Shown here one piece after another: positions 26,756 through 37,257 of a stretch of DNA of 61,385 nt. The notes beneath the pieces were generated by a model, which had not been told where the DNA came from, did no database searches, and saw only the letters and a list, made by a program, of their open reading frames with translations. Origin of the DNA: CAZLMW01 sp964560875 (GTDB lineage Bacteria; Myxococcota_A; UBA9042). Numbering within the stretch: the first letter of the stretch is position 1; each line of letters begins with the position of its first letter. The DNA lies in contig CAZLMW010000040.1 of the NCBI GenBank assembly GCA_964560875.1, positions 1 to 61,385 of the forward strand. The letters are read 5' to 3'. A program made the translations under genes and the position numbers.

Positions 26756-29700
26756 ATGACAACCCGGTCGGTCCGCTTTCTGTCCGCCGCGCTCTGCGCG
26801 TTCGCCGCCGTTGTGCTGGCCGGCTGTGGCGACGGCGACCGGTCCGGCGAACCATCGACCAACGCCGGCTTTGATGAGGACGCGCTTGTCGACACGAGCG
26901 GCATCGCGGACACGGTGCGTGGTCCCGGCACGGATGCGGCGCAAATCGGCGATTCGGGCCACGGCGTTGATGCCGACGAACCATCGGACGTGCAACAAGA
27001 CGCCGTCATCGACATCGCACTGCCAATCGACACAGCTCTGCCAATCGACACCGCTCTGCCAACCGATATTGCGCCGCCGGCTGACGCGATCCCAAACGCC
27101 GACGCAGGTTCTATCGAGGACTCGGCACCGGGCGCCGACGTAGCACTGCCACTGGACGCGGCTGGCCAGGACGAGGGTGGAGAAGACGGCGCCGACCTGG
27201 CACCTGACGCCGTCGCCGATGCAGCGCCGGATGCGGCGCCCGACGCTGTATCCGCGCCGCCATGCGCGACGATCACCTGCGATGACGGCAACGTGTGCAC
27301 AGCAGACTCATGTGTGGGTGCGGGGTTCTGCGTCGCCAAACCGCTGGGCGGCACCTTCTGCAGCGACGGGGACCCGTGTAGTTACGGCGACAGCTGCAAC
27401 AACGGCGTCTGTGCGGCCGGCAAACCCAAACCGTGCGCTGACGCCAACCCGTGCACGGCCGATTCGTGCGTGGCCAACAAGGGCGCTGCCGTCTGCGTGC
27501 ACGCGCCGACCAAGAATCCGTGCGACGACAACAACGCCTGCACAACCGGCGACCTTTGCAGCGGCGCTGCCTGCTTGCCGGGCGCGGCGACCGTCTGCGA
27601 CGACGGCAACCCGTGCACGACCGATGGGTGCGCTCCCTCCGGCCAACACGCGGGCTGCACCTTCAAGGCCAACACCGCACCGTGTTCGGACGGCGACCCG
27701 TGCACCGTCGGCGATCGCTGCGCCAAGGCCGCGTGCAAGCCCGGCGCCACCAAGGACTGCGACGACAAGCTGGCGTGCAGCGTCGATTCGTGCGCCAGCA
27801 AGCCGGCCAAGGGGGTCACCGCAGGCAGCTGCGTGCACAACTACACCACCTGCACCAGCAAGCCCCGGCCGCTGCCGTTTTCAAGCGGATTTGGGTGCAA
27901 GGATCCGCTCGCCTTCGCGTGGCAGCTGCAGGGCGCCAAGGCCGGTCCGGTGTGGGCCTTCGACGCGACCCCCAAGGTGCCCGGGTCGCGGTCGGTCGGG
28001 TGCTCGCTCAACTTCAACGACGGCGTCAATTATGAGTGCCCCGAAGGCGCCAAGCAGGTCTTCGGCACGGCGACCAGCCCCGCCATCGACGCCACAAAAA
28101 TCGATCCGAAGACGCCCCTGGACGCCGTATTCTGGCTCGCCGGCCGTTGGGAATCGGGCAGCTACGATTCGTTCGACGTGTCGGTCAGCACCGACGGCGC
28201 GATCGGCAAGACCTTCAAGAAGGTGGTCAAGCTCACTGCTGGCACCGCGTCGACCTGGACCACGTGGCGCAAGACCACGGTCGACCTGACCGCGATGGCC
28301 GGCAAGGTCTTTCGGCTGCGATTCGGTTTCGTGACCAAGGACTGCAAGATCAACGCGACTTCGGGTCCGTTCATCGACGACCTGATGGTCAAAGACGTCT
28401 CGTGCAAGGGCAACTCTGACTGCAACGACGGCGACTCGTGCACCGCGGACACGTGCATCAAGGCCACGCAACGCTGCGCCTACGCCCCCCTTCCGTTCAA
28501 CACCGCCTGCAGCGACGGCGACCCGTGCACAACCAACGACCGCTGCACGTCGACCGGCGCCTGCAAAGGCGTGCCCAAAGCCTGCACCGACGAAAAGAGC
28601 TGCACGACAGACAGCTGCAACGGCGCCGACGGCAAGTGTGTACATAAGCTGCTGCCACCCGGCTCGCCGTGCACCGACGACAACACCTGCACCGACCTCG
28701 ACAGCTGCGACAACGCCGGACAGTGCAACGGCGTCAGCGCCAAGAAAGGCAAGCTGTGCAGCGTCGCCGCGTGCAGCTCAGACGCGTGCGACGGGCTGGG
28801 CAAATGCGTGCCGGTGAGCGCCAAACCCAAGGGCGCGCCGTGCAACGACGACAACGGCTGCACGGCGCCCGACGTGTGCGACGGAAAGGGCGCATGCATG
28901 GGCATCGACGCGACCCGATCCAAGTGCCACGACGCCGACAAGTGCACCATCGACACCTGCGTCCCCGAACCGGGCAGCGCCGTCAAGACCACCTGCACAT
29001 TCAAACCCGTGGCGGACCAAACGGCGTGCGACGACAACGACTTCTGCACCGTCAATGACCGTTGCAAGGCCGGGGTCTGCATCGGGCTCGACCGCTGCGA
29101 CCACAAGATCGCTTACAAGGACAACCTGGACTGCGGTACCGGCGGGGCTTGGCAATTCGTCCCGACGCCAAAGCCTGGAGAGACCGGCTGGCGCATCGAC
29201 GGCACCCCCAAGACGCCCGGCTTCTTCTCGCCGTCGTGCTCGCTCAACTTCAACAACGGCGTCAACTTCAATGACGGCCACAGCATCTCGGGCACGGCAA
29301 AGAGCAAGGCCTTCAAGATGCCAACCGGCGACAACCTGCGGCTGATGTTTTGGAGCTGGGATGGCACCGACTACACGTCATCTGGCGACAACCTGCGACG
29401 GATCGCGATATCGACCGACAACTTCTTCACCGGCAGTCAATGGCAGCAGTTTAATGGCCAGCGCCCTCGTCGGTGGCGGCGGTCGCTGCTCGACCTGAAC
29501 AGCTACGCGGGCAAGACGGTGCGGCTGCGCTTCGAGTTCCGATCGACGTTGCAGTTTGTCACCAATGGCCCTGGCTGGTTCATCGACGACATCCTTGTCG
29601 CTTCGAGCAAGCTGCCCGCGAAGCTGACGTGCGAGATCGCGGCGCAATGCCCCGACGACGGCAACCCGTGCACCTCGGTCGCGTGCCTCAAGGGCGTGTG

Positions 29701-32137
29701 CGGTCACAAACCGGTGCCCGGATGCAAGCTGGTTGTGGGCCTGCCGTACAAGGCGACGTTTACATGTGCCGACGCGTTCATGGACGGCTGGACCGTCTAC
29801 AACCAGCTCGACAACGGGCCGCTGTGGAAGGTCGACGCGTCTCCCGCGAGCCCCAAGGCCCACAGCGGCGGGTGCACGCTCAATTACAACGACGGCAAGG
29901 GGATCACGTGCCGCCACGGCCTGCGTGCGTCACCGGCGATGGCCCAGCTTGGCGAGATGCAGTCACCGCTCATCGACACGTCCATCCTCGGCGCGAAGGC
30001 CAAGCTGCGAGCTCGGTTCCGCTTGGCCGGGACATGGCCCACGGGCAGCGCGACACATCGGCTGAGCGTGTGGCTGACATCCGACGGCGGCAAGTCATGG
30101 GATCGACTCGAGGCGTTGGGACCGGTCGGCAGCACGTACAAGACGGTCGAGCTCGACGTGGCGAAGCTCGCCGGCAAGAAGCTGCGATTCGTGCTCACCT
30201 ACATCAGCTACAAGTGCCCGAGCAGCGGCTACACGGGGCCGTTCATCGACGACTTCGAGGTCTGGGACGACACCTGCGCCAAGGACGCCGACTGCAAGGA
30301 CAGCGGCCCCTGCCGAACCGCGGAGTGCGACACCAAGACCGGCACCTGCGGCTACATCAACCTCGGCTCGACCGTGCAGTGCAACGACGGCCTCAAGTGC
30401 ACCCAGGGCGATCGATGCAAAGCCGGGACCTGCCTGGGCACGTGGCGAGGCTGCAACGACGGTGACTCCTGCACATCCGACTCGTGTTCGGGCTCAACCG
30501 GACTGTGCGTTTTCCAGGCCAAGAAGGACGGCAGCTACTGCACAGACGGGGACGGCTGCAGCACCGGCGACAAGTGCACCAACGGCGCCTGCAAGGGGAC
30601 GCAGCGCAAGGACGGCGGCACGTGCTACGACTCGTACGACTGCCGCTTCTCCACCAAGTGCAAGGATGGAAAGTGCACGGGCGGCACCGCGTACCAAGAC
30701 GGCTCCAAGTGCGAAGAGGGCGACCGCTGCACGGGCCAGGACACGTGTGTCGCTGGCGTTTGTGTCGCGGGCCCCAAGAAAGACTGCGATGACGGCAACA
30801 CGTGCACCCTCGATTCGTGCAAGCCCACGCTGGGATGCCGCAACGCGTGGTTGATCGATGGCGGCGGGTGCGACGACGGCGAGGCCTGCACGACCCAGGA
30901 CCAATGCTACGGCGGGGTCTGCGGCGGCGTCGCGGTCGGCAGCGGCAAGACGTGCTCGGACGGCAAGGGGTGCACGGTCAACGACGTCTGCAGCAACGGC
31001 ACATGCACCGGTGTCCAGCTGCCCAAGGGCGCGAGCTGCAGCGACGGTGACGGCTGCACCAGCAACGACCACTGCGACGACAACGCGACGTGCGCGGCGA
31101 CGAAGAAAGCGTGCGACGACAACAACACCTGCACCGTCGACAGCTGCAACAAGAAGACGGGCATGTGCAACCACGCCAAGCGCGCGGACGGCCTTATCTG
31201 CAGCGACGGCGACACCTGCACCATCGGCGACACTTGCAAGGCGGGTGTGTGTTCTCCCAAGTCAAACGCCAAGGCCGGCGCGCCTTGTTCGGATGCGACC
31301 CCATGCCTCGTGGATCGGGTGTGCAAGGTCGGTAGCTCCGGCAAGATGCAATGCGGCGGCAAGAACGCCCCCGACAGCTCGCTGTGCATCGACGGCAACC
31401 CATGCACCAAGGGCGAGCGCTGCAAGTCGGGCGTCTGCACGCCGCCCAAAGCGCCCGCGATCTGCGATGACGGCCTCGGCTGCACGGTTGACGCCTGCGT
31501 GGATGAAGACGGGCTGGCCAGGTGCGTGTTCGCGATCGCCAACAACGGCACAGGCTGCTCCGACGGCGATCCGTGTACGGCCAAGGACGCCTGCACGGGC
31601 GGCGTCTGCAAAGGCGTCGCGGGCGGCTGCATCAAGGTGCTCACCGAGGCCTTCGATTGCGGCAAAGCCGATGGGTGGACCCTGGCTCCCGACGGCAAGC
31701 CGGGCGCCGTTGGATGGGCGGTCGACGCGACGCCCAAACCACCCGGTTACAGGTCCAAGTCGTGCTCGCTCAACTTCAACAACGGCGTGGACTACAGCAC
31801 CGGCTCGAGGGTCAAGGGCGACGCGACCAGCCCCGCGTTCACCGTGCCGGCCAAGGAGGCGACGCTGCGGATGTGGACCTACAACGGCGTGGAAAACAAC
31901 AACAAGTACGACGCTCGCTGGGTCCGGGTGCTCGACGCCAAGTCGCTGACGCTGCTCGGCTCACATCGCTTCATCAACACGGCCGACCGCGGGACCTGGG
32001 TGCCGTTCTCGCTGCCCTTGAAGACGTGGGCGGGCAAGTCGATTCGCATCCAGTTCAGGTTCGACTCGATCGACCATTTCACCAACAAGCTGAAGGGTTG
32101 GTTCGTCGATGATGTCGATGTGATCGGCGCGAAGTAG
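26756..32137 (+). CDS. Giant Cys-rich surface lipoprotein with four jelly-roll-like domains
   Basis: 1793 residues. The signal peptide ends in the lipobox LAGC (Cys24). Residues 25-165 are an Asp/Ala/Pro-rich tether. The rest alternates blocks of Cys-rich repeats (CDDG-N-x-CT-x-D-x-C ... C, dozens of copies) with four related ~170-residue domains near 366-548, 782-958, 992-1171 and 1625-1793. Those domains share GW-x(n)-DATPK-PG-x(3)-CSLNFN(N/D)G early and AGK-x-(V/L)R-(L/F)-x-F ... (G/P)-x-FIDD late, like choice-of-anchor-J or MAM-type beta-sandwiches. It is probably displayed on the outer surface, rigidified by many disulfides, and could be adhesive or ligand-binding. No catalytic motif is seen. 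It is convergent with another giant lipoprotein gene. A long disulfide-rich exported protein is consistent with myxobacterial-type surface proteins. Confidence 0.85.
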   Translation: MTTRSVRFLSAALCAFAAVVLAGCGDGDRSGEPSTNAGFDEDALVDTSGIADTVRGPGTDAAQIGDSGHGVDADEPSDVQQDAVIDIALPIDTALPIDTALPTDIAPPADAIPNADAGSIEDSAPGADVALPLDAAGQDEGGEDGADLAPDAVADAAPDAAPDAVSAPPCATITCDDGNVCTADSCVGAGFCVAKPLGGTFCSDGDPCSYGDSCNNGVCAAGKPKPCADANPCTADSCVANKGAAVCVHAPTKNPCDDNNACTTGDLCSGAACLPGAATVCDDGNPCTTDGCAPSGQHAGCTFKANTAPCSDGDPCTVGDRCAKAACKPGATKDCDDKLACSVDSCASKPAKGVTAGSCVHNYTTCTSKPRPLPFSSGFGCKDPLAFAWQLQGAKAGPVWAFDATPKVPGSRSVGCSLNFNDGVNYECPEGAKQVFGTATSPAIDATKIDPKTPLDAVFWLAGRWESGSYDSFDVSVSTDGAIGKTFKKVVKLTAGTASTWTTWRKTTVDLTAMAGKVFRLRFGFVTKDCKINATSGPFIDDLMVKDVSCKGNSDCNDGDSCTADTCIKATQRCAYAPLPFNTACSDGDPCTTNDRCTSTGACKGVPKACTDEKSCTTDSCNGADGKCVHKLLPPGSPCTDDNTCTDLDSCDNAGQCNGVSAKKGKLCSVAACSSDACDGLGKCVPVSAKPKGAPCNDDNGCTAPDVCDGKGACMGIDATRSKCHDADKCTIDTCVPEPGSAVKTTCTFKPVADQTACDDNDFCTVNDRCKAGVCIGLDRCDHKIAYKDNLDCGTGGAWQFVPTPKPGETGWRIDGTPKTPGFFSPSCSLNFNNGVNFNDGHSISGTAKSKAFKMPTGDNLRLMFWSWDGTDYTSSGDNLRRIAISTDNFFTGSQWQQFNGQRPRRWRRSLLDLNSYAGKTVRLRFEFRSTLQFVTNGPGWFIDDILVASSKLPAKLTCEIAAQCPDDGNPCTSVACLKGVCGHKPVPGCKLVVGLPYKATFTCADAFMDGWTVYNQLDNGPLWKVDASPASPKAHSGGCTLNYNDGKGITCRHGLRASPAMAQLGEMQSPLIDTSILGAKAKLRARFRLAGTWPTGSATHRLSVWLTSDGGKSWDRLEALGPVGSTYKTVELDVAKLAGKKLRFVLTYISYKCPSSGYTGPFIDDFEVWDDTCAKDADCKDSGPCRTAECDTKTGTCGYINLGSTVQCNDGLKCTQGDRCKAGTCLGTWRGCNDGDSCTSDSCSGSTGLCVFQAKKDGSYCTDGDGCSTGDKCTNGACKGTQRKDGGTCYDSYDCRFSTKCKDGKCTGGTAYQDGSKCEEGDRCTGQDTCVAGVCVAGPKKDCDDGNTCTLDSCKPTLGCRNAWLIDGGGCDDGEACTTQDQCYGGVCGGVAVGSGKTCSDGKGCTVNDVCSNGTCTGVQLPKGASCSDGDGCTSNDHCDDNATCAATKKACDDNNTCTVDSCNKKTGMCNHAKRADGLICSDGDTCTIGDTCKAGVCSPKSNAKAGAPCSDATPCLVDRVCKVGSSGKMQCGGKNAPDSSLCIDGNPCTKGERCKSGVCTPPKAPAICDDGLGCTVDACVDEDGLARCVFAIANNGTGCSDGDPCTAKDACTGGVCKGVAGGCIKVLTEAFDCGKADGWTLAPDGKPGAVGWAVDATPKPPGYRSKSCSLNFNNGVDYSTGSRVKGDATSPAFTVPAKEATLRMWTYNGVENNNKYDARWVRVLDAKSLTLLGSHRFINTADRGTWVPFSLPLKTWAGKSIRIQFRFDSIDHFTNKLKGWFVDDVDVIGAK

Positions 32138-32164
32138 ATGTGCGTGGCGCAAATAGTGACGCGT

Positions 32165-32331
32165 TTCCGCTCCCGCTCCCGCTCCCGATCCCGCTCCCCA
32201 TCCCGCTCCCGGAGGGGCGACGAAACAACGGAGGTCAGATCGGCTGTGGTCCGGTTGCGAAGGCTGTCGTACCCAACCAGCACACTGAGTCCGGGAGCGG
32301 AAGCGGGAGTGGGAGCGGGAGCGGGAGCGGG
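32165..32331. repeat. Inverted GCTCCC/GGGAGC hexamer arrays between convergent genes
   Basis: A pyrimidine-rich array of GCTCCC units (32165-32212) faces a purine-rich array of GGGAGC units (32291-32331). The two can pair as a long hairpin with an ~80-nt loop. It lies between the stops of two convergent giant genes, so it may act as a bidirectional transcription barrier. There are also triplex-prone homopurine tracts. Confidence 0.75.
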
Positions 32332-32337
32332 TACAGG

Positions 32338-35300
32338 CTAAAGCCCGTAGGCGCAGCGGAAGCCCCATTGCGGGCGGGCGTCGGTGACCGTGGCGCTGTA
32401 GCGGTAGTAGCCGGTGAGCTGTGACGCGAGGCTGGAATAGCCGCCGCCCCGAATCGTGCGCTTGTAGCCGGTCGTCGGGCCCTTGGGGTTCTTCTCGGGG
32501 CTCTTGGCGTAGTAGCCGGCGTCGTAGTAGTCGGCGACCCACTCCAGCACGTTGCCAGCGGCGTCGAGCAGCCCATACGGACTGGCCCCGGCCGGGCGAC
32601 TTCCGACCTTCCACGTGCGTCGCGTTCCGCAGCCGTCCTTTGCGCCCTCGCGCATCACGGCGAGCTTGCACGTCGGGTTTTCGTTGCCCCAGGCGTAGTG
32701 CGGCGTCGCCTTGGTGCATTCGCCGCCGTGCTTTTCACAGCCGCCACGGGTCGCTTTTTCCCACTCGGCTTCGGTCGGCAGGCGGCCCCCCGCCCACTTG
32801 CAGTACGCGCTGGCCTGCGTCCACGAAACGCAGTTCATCGGGTGATTGGAGCGGCCTGGGTAGGTGGTGTTGTTGGCGCCGTCCATCTTGTAGCCGCAGT
32901 AGTACGCCGACACGTTGACCGGTGCGCACGCCTTTGCTGCGACACAGGCCTTGTAGCTGGCGACGGTCACCTCGCGGCGGTCGATAAAGAACGTCGCCAC
33001 CTGGACGAGATGCTGCGGCATGGCGTTGCTCGAACACGCGGGCTGATTCTTGGCGCACCCCATCGCGAGGAAACCGTCGGCCACGACCGCGCGGTCGTCC
33101 TGGCTGCCGATGCAGGCCCCGAACTTGCACGTGCCGGCTTTGCCACAGGTCTTCTTGCCGGCGACAGGCGCGTGCGTGCAGCCACCGGCGCTCGCGTCAC
33201 ACTTGTCGGCGGTGCACGGGTTGCCGTCGTCGCACGTCTTCTTGGCGACTGCGGTGTGGCTGCACTTGCCGGTCGCCGCGTCGAGGCTGTCATCGGTACA
33301 GGGGTTGCCGTCGTCACAGGCGCTCGCATCGCGCGCGCACCGGAAACCAACGCCGCTGCTGAACTTCGTCGGCGTAACGGCGATCCGATTGGCGGTTCGA
33401 CCGCCGCCCCCAGCGTTCAGATACGCGCCACCGCGAGCCACGCGCTGAGACCCTGACGCGGGTCCCTTCGGATCTTTGGTCGCCCCGCCAATGTAGTACT
33501 TGTCGCTGTACCAGTCGGCGACCCACTCCCAGACATTGCCGGCCATGTCGTCCAACCCATAGACCGAGCGCCCCGCGGGCACACTGCCAACCGCGACCGG
33601 GGCGTTCTTGCCGCATGGCGCGCCACCGATATGGGCCTTGGTACACGCCGGCGGAGCGCTGCCCCACGGGTAGATCCGCGCCGCCTTGCCACAGGCCGTG
33701 TCTCCGCTCGCGCTCTTGCTTGCCGTCGTCGTGCAGCCGCCGCGCGCAGCCTTTTCCCACTCCGCCTCGGTGGGCAGCCGCTTGCCGGTCCAGCCGCAGA
33801 ACGCCTGCGCGCCGCCATGGGACACACAGTTGACGGGCAGCTGCGCGTTGTTGGCCTTGAGCGATGTGTTGGGGTTGGAGGCGCGACAGCCCTGGCCGGT
33901 AAACATCGGCGGACACACACCAGCGTCGATGCAAGCCTTGTAGCTGGACACCGTGACCTCGGTGCGGTCGATCCAGTAGCTGCTCAACGTGACGATGCGC
34001 TGAGGCTGCTCATCGGCGTCGCAGCCCTTGTCGACCTTGGGATCGCAGCCCATCGCGAAGGTTCCGGCCGGGATATTCACCTCGCCGCTGCCTGCGCGAA
34101 CGCAGTTGCCGTGAAAACAGATCGCGCCGCCCTCGCCGCACTTGCCGCCGTTGCTGGCGTTGGTGAACGTACACACCCCGGTCTTGGCATCGCAGCCGTC
34201 GACCGTGCACGCGTTGTCGTCGTCGCACGCCCTTGGTTTGGCCTTGCACGTGGTCGCCGAACCGCCCCCCTTGCCGCCACCAGCGTTTGCCGCGACGCAG
34301 ACATCGCCAAGCGTGCACTTGTCGCCGTCATCACACGTCGCGCCGGCTTTGCTGAACGCGTGCGTGCAGCCGACCTTGGCCTGGCAGCCGTCCTTGGTGC
34401 AGTCGTTGTTGTCGTCGCAGCTCGTCGCCTGACCGGGCAGGCACACGCCCTTGTTGCACGAGTCGCCCGCTGTGCACAGGTTGCCATCGTCACAGGCCGC
34501 GGAGGTCTTCGTGTGCGTGCACCCACCTGTCTTGACAGCCTTGGGGTCGCAGACGTCTTGGGTGCATTGGTTGCCGTCGTCGCAGCTCTTGTCGCCGCCG
34601 CTGCTGCACACCCCCGTCTTGCAGCTGTCGGCCACCGTGCAGACGTTGCCGTCGTCGCACACCGCGTTGACCGAAACCGGCGTGTTCTTGCAGCCCACCA
34701 GCGGCGCGCACTCGTCCTTCGTACAAATATTGGCGTCATTGCAGCCGACCGCGGTGCCGTTGCAGAAGCCGGCCACGCAGACATCGTCCTTGGTGCACTT
34801 ATTGCCGTCATCGCAGCCGGCCGCGTTGAGCTTGGCGTGCGTACAGCCGACATCGAGCTTGCAAGCGTCCGTGGTGCAGGGATTGGCATCGTCGCAGTTG
34901 CGCTTGGGTCCGGGTTTGCAGGCGCCGTCGTTGCACGTCGAGATCGCCGCGCAGAGGGTGCCCGGTTTGCAGGCCTTGCCCTCCCGGACCGGCTTCATCT
35001 TGCACTTGCCGTCGGCCTCATCGCAGCGATTCCGGGCGCATTCCGTGTCCTTGTCGGCGGCGCACGCGACGATGTTGTTGGACGAGGGCTTGCACAGCGC
35101 ATGCGGCCCCGACTTGTCGCAGACCAGCGGCCCGGCGCACTTGTTTGTCGGTTTGGCCGCGCAGTCGCTGTCCTTGCTGCATTCGCACACGCTTTTGCCG
35201 GGCTTGCAGGCGCCGCCGAGGCAGCCGTCGCCCTTCGTGCACGGGTTGCCATCGTCGCATCCACCGCCCTGGTTGGCCTCTACTTTGGCGCATTTGCCGG

Positions 35301-37125
35301 TCTTGGGTTGGCATTCGCTGACGAGGCAGGCGGTGTCGGCCACGGTCTTGCACAGCACCTTCGTCGCCGGGTTGACCGCGCACTTGTTGGTGCTCTTGTC
35401 GCAGTAGAGCGCGCCTTTGCACGCGTCGCCATCGCCCTTGTTGGCGCACTCGGCGTCGGTCTTGCATTCGCAGGTGTTGGTGCCGGCTGCGCACACGCCG
35501 GCGGCGCAGTGATCGTCCTTGGTGCAGCTGCTGGAGTCCGCGTCGCAGGCCTTGCCCTCGTGGATCGCCGTCAGCGTGCAGGCGCCCGACAGCTTCACGC
35601 AGGTCGCCTTGGCACATACCGTGTCGTTGGTGGTCGCGCACGAGATCACGGTCGCAGGATTGACGAGGCACTTGTTGGTCTTCGTGTCGCAAAAGAGCGT
35701 GCCGTTGCAGACGTCGCCGTCTTCCTTGGCCGCGCAGTCCTTGTTCTTGGTGCACTCGCATGTGTTGGTCGTCGCGACGCAGGCGCCGGACTTGCAGCTC
35801 TCGTTGGGGGTGCAGGCGCTGCCGTCGCTGCACGGTGTGCCATCTTTGCGCGGTTTGGGGGCGCACAGGCCGGTCAGCTTGCTGCAGGTGTTCACCAGGC
35901 ACGCGGTGTCTCCGACCGTCTGACAGGTGACGACTGTCTTGGGGTTGAGCTCGCAGCTGTGGCTGACCTTGTTGCAGAACAACGTGCCGTTGCAGAGGTC
36001 GCCGTCCTCCTTGAGCGCGCAATCGGCATCGGTCTGGCACACGCAGGTGTCGGTGCCCGCCGTGCAGCTGCCCTTGGCGCACACGTCGCCGGTCGTGCAC
36101 GCGTCGCCGTCGTCGCAGATGGTGCCGTCTTGGAGGGGGACAGCCGCGCACTTGCCGGTTTTTGAAAGGCACGCCTGGCGCTTGCACTGGTCCTTGGCCG
36201 CGGGGCACTTGACGACGGTCGTGAGGTTCGTTCGGCAGACGAACGGCGGCTCGGACTTGTCGCAAAACAGCGTTCCATTGCATGCGTTGCCGTCGTCTAG
36301 CTGCTCGCAGTCGGCGCTCTTGGTACACGCGCAGACATTGGCCCCGGCCTCGCACTTGCCGTCGCCGTCGCAGCTCTCCTTGTAGGTGCATGGATCGCCA
36401 TCTTCGCAGGCCGTCTTGGCGGCTTCTTTGGCCGTTTTGCAGCTCCCGGTGGCCGGATTGCAGACGCTCTTGGTGCACGGATGCGGCCACGGCACGCAGG
36501 TGACGATCGTGCCGACGTTGACGCGGCAGCTCTTGGACGACAGCTCGCAGTACAGCCTGCCGGTGCACGCATTTCCGTCCTCGAACGGCGCGCAGTCCGC
36601 GTATTTGCTGCAGATGCACAGCGCCACGCCAGCGGTGCAAACGCCCGCTTTGCATGTGTCTTGCACGGTGCACTCGGTGCCATCTTCGCAGGCGGTGCCG
36701 TCCTTGGCCGCGTCGAACAAACACGCGCCGGTCGCCGGATCGCACGTGTCCGCGGTGCAGGCGCGGCCGTCGTCGCATTGGCGTTTCTTCAGCGGCTCAC
36801 ACGCGCCGTCTTTGCACGTGGCGGTGAGGACGCAGCGGTCCTTGTGCGTGCAGGCGGTGCCGGCCACGAGGCATGACTCGTCTGTGGCCGCATCGGCGGT
36901 CTTGCCGTCGTGCGTGGCGATGTCGGTGGACGTCTTTGCAGAATCTTCAGCGGCGGACCCGTCATCAACAACCGCGTCGCCGATCGCGCCGTCACCGGTC
37001 GCGCCATCCGTGGTCGCGGTGTCACCATCATCTGGCGTCGGATCGTCGCTGCAAGACGCGCACGCGAAGACAGTCGCTGCGGCCATCGTCATCGCGACGG
37101 AATATCGCGCCAACTGCGAGAACAT
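32338..37125 (-). CDS. Giant Cys-rich lipoprotein with two FGE-sulfatase (SUMF1-like) domains
   Basis: 1595 residues. I use the ATG at 37125 (MFSQLARYSVAMTMAAATVF), where a signal peptide with lipobox-like CASC begins; TATACA (rc of 37132-37137) may be the -10. An Asp/Thr-rich tether leads to about 950 residues of Cys-rich CDDG/CNGTLFC repeats. Two formylglycine-generating-enzyme-type domains follow, about residues 1013-1265 (IPAGTFAMGC ... WIDRTEVTVSSYKAC ... LPTEAEWEKAARGG ... NVWEWVADWY) and 1347-1595 (similar motifs, ending WGFRCAYGL). Family members include sulfatase activators and ergothioneine synthases, but many exported bacterial copies are binding domains. The two halves are separated by more Cys repeats. 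Function unknown; surface location likely. Confidence 0.85.
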   Translation of the reverse strand: MFSQLARYSVAMTMAAATVFACASCSDDPTPDDGDTATTDGATGDGAIGDAVVDDGSAAEDSAKTSTDIATHDGKTADAATDESCLVAGTACTHKDRCVLTATCKDGACEPLKKRQCDDGRACTADTCDPATGACLFDAAKDGTACEDGTECTVQDTCKAGVCTAGVALCICSKYADCAPFEDGNACTGRLYCELSSKSCRVNVGTIVTCVPWPHPCTKSVCNPATGSCKTAKEAAKTACEDGDPCTYKESCDGDGKCEAGANVCACTKSADCEQLDDGNACNGTLFCDKSEPPFVCRTNLTTVVKCPAAKDQCKRQACLSKTGKCAAVPLQDGTICDDGDACTTGDVCAKGSCTAGTDTCVCQTDADCALKEDGDLCNGTLFCNKVSHSCELNPKTVVTCQTVGDTACLVNTCSKLTGLCAPKPRKDGTPCSDGSACTPNESCKSGACVATTNTCECTKNKDCAAKEDGDVCNGTLFCDTKTNKCLVNPATVISCATTNDTVCAKATCVKLSGACTLTAIHEGKACDADSSSCTKDDHCAAGVCAAGTNTCECKTDAECANKGDGDACKGALYCDKSTNKCAVNPATKVLCKTVADTACLVSECQPKTGKCAKVEANQGGGCDDGNPCTKGDGCLGGACKPGKSVCECSKDSDCAAKPTNKCAGPLVCDKSGPHALCKPSSNNIVACAADKDTECARNRCDEADGKCKMKPVREGKACKPGTLCAAISTCNDGACKPGPKRNCDDANPCTTDACKLDVGCTHAKLNAAGCDDGNKCTKDDVCVAGFCNGTAVGCNDANICTKDECAPLVGCKNTPVSVNAVCDDGNVCTVADSCKTGVCSSGGDKSCDDGNQCTQDVCDPKAVKTGGCTHTKTSAACDDGNLCTAGDSCNKGVCLPGQATSCDDNNDCTKDGCQAKVGCTHAFSKAGATCDDGDKCTLGDVCVAANAGGGKGGGSATTCKAKPRACDDDNACTVDGCDAKTGVCTFTNASNGGKCGEGGAICFHGNCVRAGSGEVNIPAGTFAMGCDPKVDKGCDADEQPQRIVTLSSYWIDRTEVTVSSYKACIDAGVCPPMFTGQGCRASNPNTSLKANNAQLPVNCVSHGGAQAFCGWTGKRLPTEAEWEKAARGGCTTTASKSASGDTACGKAARIYPWGSAPPACTKAHIGGAPCGKNAPVAVGSVPAGRSVYGLDDMAGNVWEWVADWYSDKYYIGGATKDPKGPASGSQRVARGGAYLNAGGGGRTANRIAVTPTKFSSGVGFRCARDASACDDGNPCTDDSLDAATGKCSHTAVAKKTCDDGNPCTADKCDASAGGCTHAPVAGKKTCGKAGTCKFGACIGSQDDRAVVADGFLAMGCAKNQPACSSNAMPQHLVQVATFFIDRREVTVASYKACVAAKACAPVNVSAYYCGYKMDGANNTTYPGRSNHPMNCVSWTQASAYCKWAGGRLPTEAEWEKATRGGCEKHGGECTKATPHYAWGNENPTCKLAVMREGAKDGCGTRRTWKVGSRPAGASPYGLLDAAGNVLEWVADYYDAGYYAKSPEKNPKGPTTGYKRTIRGGGYSSLASQLTGYYRYSATVTDARPQWGFRCAYGL

Positions 37126-37257
37126 GTGGCCTGTATACCATGTCCGGCGCGTCGATCGGCCTGCGACCAACCTTGTTCAAATCACGTGTACGTGTTGCGA
37201 CTGTCGATGCAAGCTCGACGCCGGATGGCCTTACACCTTAAGTGACCGGCATTGCGG

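Noticed and set aside
32165..32331. CRISPR-like array
   Set aside because: The units are simple hexamers without unique spacers.
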